Shown here: piece after piece, positions 6,452-8,126 of the stretch
Numbering within the stretch: the stretch's first letter is position 1
Layout of the letters: every line of letters starts with the position of its first letter
Assembly: GCA_903881065.1 (NCBI GenBank)
Contig: CAIRRW010000070.1
Coordinates: 1-8,126, forward strand
Length of the DNA stretch: 8,126 nucleotides
Source of the DNA: an uncultured Bacteroidota bacterium
GTDB lineage: Bacteria; Bacteroidota; Bacteroidia; 2-12-FULL-35-15
Direction of reading: 5' to 3'
Notes under the pieces: generated by a model
Seen by the model: the letters and a program-made list of their open reading frames with translations, nothing else
What the model was told of the DNA's origin: nothing
The model's database searches: none
Made by a program: the position numbers and the translations under genes

Positions 6452-7840
6452 ATGAAAAAACAATTATTAATGTTGCCACTTTTCTGCTTTGCGCTAGGTG
6501 CTGCAGCTCAAAAAGATTCGGTGAAACCGATGAAATCACAAATTCCTTTTGAAGGACAGGATGCTACGTGGCAGAACGGTAGCGACAGAAGAGATTCGTC
6601 ACTAATTCAGACAAAATATTTTACAGGATCGGTGATGATTGATGCCAATTATACCCGATCGGATAATAATCCTGTTGACCATACAGTAGTAGGTTCTACG
6701 GCTTTGGCAAGGAATAATGAAATGGAAGTTTCGAGTGTAAATCTTGGCGGCGACTTTTATTTCGAAGGTGCTCGAGGAAGAATAATGACACAGTTCGGAA
6801 CACGCTCCACTGTGGTTCCACGTAATGATTTGAGTCCGTACCGCGGACAGTATGATTTGGCGAATGTATATCGTTATATAAGTGAAGCGTATGGCGGTTA
6901 TCATTTTAATGTGATGCACGGCATCAATGTGGATGGCGGTATGTTTATGTCCTATGTTGGGCTCAATTCCTATTATCAAGTTGAAAATTGGGAATATCAG
7001 GCTTCGTTTACCTCGGATAATACGCCTTGGTTTTTCAATGGGATTCGTGTTCAGTTGTTTCCTTCTGCTAAATTGAAGATTGAACTTTGGGCAATTAATG
7101 GATGGCAAAGTTATGGTATGTTTAATGAAATGCCTGGTTTGGGAGGCAATATAACCTGGTGTCCGAATGAAAATGTGAAACTATTGACCAATGATTATTA
7201 CGGTAGTGATGCAGCCTTGGTACCCGGAAGACACCGGTTTCATTCGGATAATAGCTTGTTGGTTCGTTATTATCATAACAAAGCAGCGAAGGGTATTAGT
7301 CAGGCGGCATTTACATTAACTGCTGATGTGGGCGATGAAAAAGGCACCGGCTCTGACTTTGGTGGTGCTGTAAATGGTTTTAAAAATGGCGATTCGTTAC
7401 ATGGACCCGCACAGTATTTTGCAAGTGTTATGTTTTATAATCGTATTTGGTTTCATCATAATAAATTTGCTTGGACAATTGGCGGTGGTTATATGAATAA
7501 TCCGGGAAGATATTTGGTGCTTGCTCCTACAGGTGATGCAAGTCCATTTCCTAATGCTAACAATCCTACTCAAGCAGCAGGTACGCATCCTTTTACTGAA
7601 AATCCGGGTGACCATTTTGAAGGATGGGACTGCTCAACAAATTTTGATTGGATGCCAAATCAAAGTATTTCTTTCCGTTTGGAATTCGTACATCGCGAAG
7701 CTAATGTTCCTTATTTTGCAGGTCCGGGTGGTGTTACTTCTCCGTCAGGATATACTTATACACCTTTGTCCTCTGGCTGGGTTCCTGATTTGGTGAAGTC
7801 GGAAAACAGGTTCATTATTGCTATTTTGTTTAGGATATAA
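6452..7840 (+). CDS. Outer-membrane beta-barrel porin, OmpL-like (porin-2 family)
   Basis: The product has 462 residues with a Sec signal peptide (MKKQLLMLPLFCFALGAAA before QKDSV). After a short polar N-terminus comes a series of alternating, aromatic-rich beta-strands, starting near KYFTGSVMIDANYTR (55-69) and VSSVNLGGDFYFEG (93-106). The end ENRFIIAILFRI (451-462) is a typical last barrel strand. The pattern fits the putative beta-barrel porin-2 (OmpL-like, BBP2) family; I cannot run the profile to confirm. It has the context ACAAAACAAAATG before its start and a terminator after its stop, so it is likely the last gene of the kdp unit. The likely role is to let ions, perhaps K+, across the outer membrane so that the inner-membrane pump is supplied; the substrate is not shown by the sequence. 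Confidence 0.88.
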   Translation: MKKQLLMLPLFCFALGAAAQKDSVKPMKSQIPFEGQDATWQNGSDRRDSSLIQTKYFTGSVMIDANYTRSDNNPVDHTVVGSTALARNNEMEVSSVNLGGDFYFEGARGRIMTQFGTRSTVVPRNDLSPYRGQYDLANVYRYISEAYGGYHFNVMHGINVDGGMFMSYVGLNSYYQVENWEYQASFTSDNTPWFFNGIRVQLFPSAKLKIELWAINGWQSYGMFNEMPGLGGNITWCPNENVKLLTNDYYGSDAALVPGRHRFHSDNSLLVRYYHNKAAKGISQAAFTLTADVGDEKGTGSDFGGAVNGFKNGDSLHGPAQYFASVMFYNRIWFHHNKFAWTIGGGYMNNPGRYLVLAPTGDASPFPNANNPTQAAGTHPFTENPGDHFEGWDCSTNFDWMPNQSISFRLEFVHREANVPYFAGPGGVTSPSGYTYTPLSSGWVPDLVKSENRFIIAILFRI

Positions 7841-7867
7841 AAGTTGAAGAATTTGTTTGTTTAATTG

Positions 7868-7906
7868 AAAGCAACCCGATGAATGAAAATTCAGAGGGTT
7901 GTTTTT
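7868..7906 (+). terminator. Intrinsic terminator after the porin gene
   Basis: CAACCC (7872-7877) pairs with GGGTTG (7896-7901), and TGAAT (7880-7884) pairs with ATTCA (7889-7893) around a GAAA loop. Between the two helices, GA (7878-7879) faces GA (7894-7895), a tandem G-A arrangement that can keep the stem continuous. A run of five T (7902-7906) follows, and AAA (7868-7870) upstream can pair with it. It begins 27 nt after the porin stop and probably ends the kdp transcript, leaving kdpD to its own promoter or to read-through. Confidence 0.85.
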
Positions 7907-7965
7907 GTATAATAAATTATAATGTTTACTATTTTGAAATTTTAGATTACCAAGAATCAATACTC

Positions 7966-7973
7966 TAACTTTG
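7966..7973 (+). promoter_or_regulatory. Candidate Bacteroidota -7 promoter element for kdpD
   Basis: TAACTTTG is an exact match to the Bacteroidota -7 consensus TAnnTTTG. The -33 partner is weak: the nearest TTTG (7933-7936) is 29 nt upstream, longer than the usual spacing of about 17-23, while a TTTAG (7941-7945) lies at 20 nt. Transcription would start at about 7978-7983, only a few bases before the kdpD ATG at 7987, so the leader would be very short. The position after a terminator and before a gene supports it. Confidence 0.5.
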
Positions 7974-7986
7974 TAGAAATTTAATA

Positions 7987-8126
7987 ATGTCGGAAGATAG
8001 CATCAAAGAAACAAATGTTCAGCATTTTCTTGATTTAATTCAAAGGTCAAGAAGGGGGAAGTTTAAAATTTATATTGGCATGAGTGCCGGTGTGGGCAAA
8101 ACGTATCGTATGCTGCAAGAGGCGCG
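7987..8126 (+). CDS. kdpD: KdpD, N-terminal part of the K+ sensor kinase (3' truncated by the window)
   Basis: KdpD senses K+ status and controls kdp expression. ATG 7987 opens a frame that continues past the window end; 46 whole codons are present. After a polar start (MSEDSIKETN) comes KFKIYIGMSAGVGKTYRMLQEA (25-46). It contains the Walker A-like GMSAGVGKT (31-39) with Lys38, characteristic of the cytoplasmic KdpD domain (E. coli has an equivalent GxxAGVGKT, from memory). From memory, in Bacteroidota this is often a short protein (KdpD domain plus Usp domain) with the histidine kinase encoded by a separate downstream gene. Whether that holds here cannot be seen. It follows the porin after 146 nt holding a terminator and a candidate promoter. 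Confidence 0.95.
   Translation, partial: MSEDSIKETNVQHFLDLIQRSRRGKFKIYIGMSAGVGKTYRMLQEA

Noticed and set aside
6602..7108. 168-codon open frame on the minus strand inside the porin gene
   Set aside because: Shadow of the porin coding sequence; no plausible domain or upstream signals.
7521..7796. Plus-strand open frame of 91 codons within the porin gene
   Set aside because: Out of frame with the continuous porin frame, which keeps strand-like sequence to its C-terminus.

Overview
The window is a low-GC, AT-rich segment with the character of a Bacteroidota genome. Start codons have A-rich upstream context rather than clear Shine-Dalgarno sites, a TAnnTTTG-type -7 element is present, the outer-membrane barrel is of OmpL/porin-2 type, and the gene order is one I recall from Bacteroidota kdp loci. 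The genus cannot be fixed from this sequence; a Chitinophagia/Sphingobacteriia-like member is a guess.

Layout. (1) 1-116: the C-terminal tail of a regulator with a Fis-type helix-turn-helix, probably an NtrC-family sigma54 activator, closed by a strong intrinsic terminator (157-184). (2) 297-668: a small helical protein of unknown function. (3) 739-1052: three tiny single-helix membrane proteins in a row. The last is KdpF and the first two are unrecognised microproteins. (4) 1056-1146: an AT-rich inverted repeat built from about 7-nt units, between kdpF and kdpA. (5) 1154-5527: kdpA, kdpB and kdpC, complete and with all catalytic and filter motifs checked intact, encoding the high-affinity K+ uptake P-type ATPase. 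(6) 5530-6387: a secreted/periplasmic protein of unknown function whose start lies 2 nt after the kdpC stop, then a small two-helix membrane protein. (7) 6452-7840: an outer-membrane beta-barrel porin, followed by a hairpin terminator. (8) 7987-end: the N-terminus of KdpD with its Walker A motif, preceded by its own candidate promoter.

How the parts may work together. KdpFABC pumps K+ across the inner membrane. The porin could let K+ (or a counter-ion) cross the outer membrane, and KdpD with further genes beyond the window would sense K+ status. The secreted protein, the two-helix protein and the two microproteins are arranged as if belonging to the same system, which would make this an envelope-spanning version of Kdp. 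That is inference from gene order. The presence of an NtrC-like regulator where a KdpE might be expected suggests, but does not prove, sigma54-type control.

No tRNA, rRNA, CRISPR array or intact insertion sequence was seen. The minus strand has no convincing gene.
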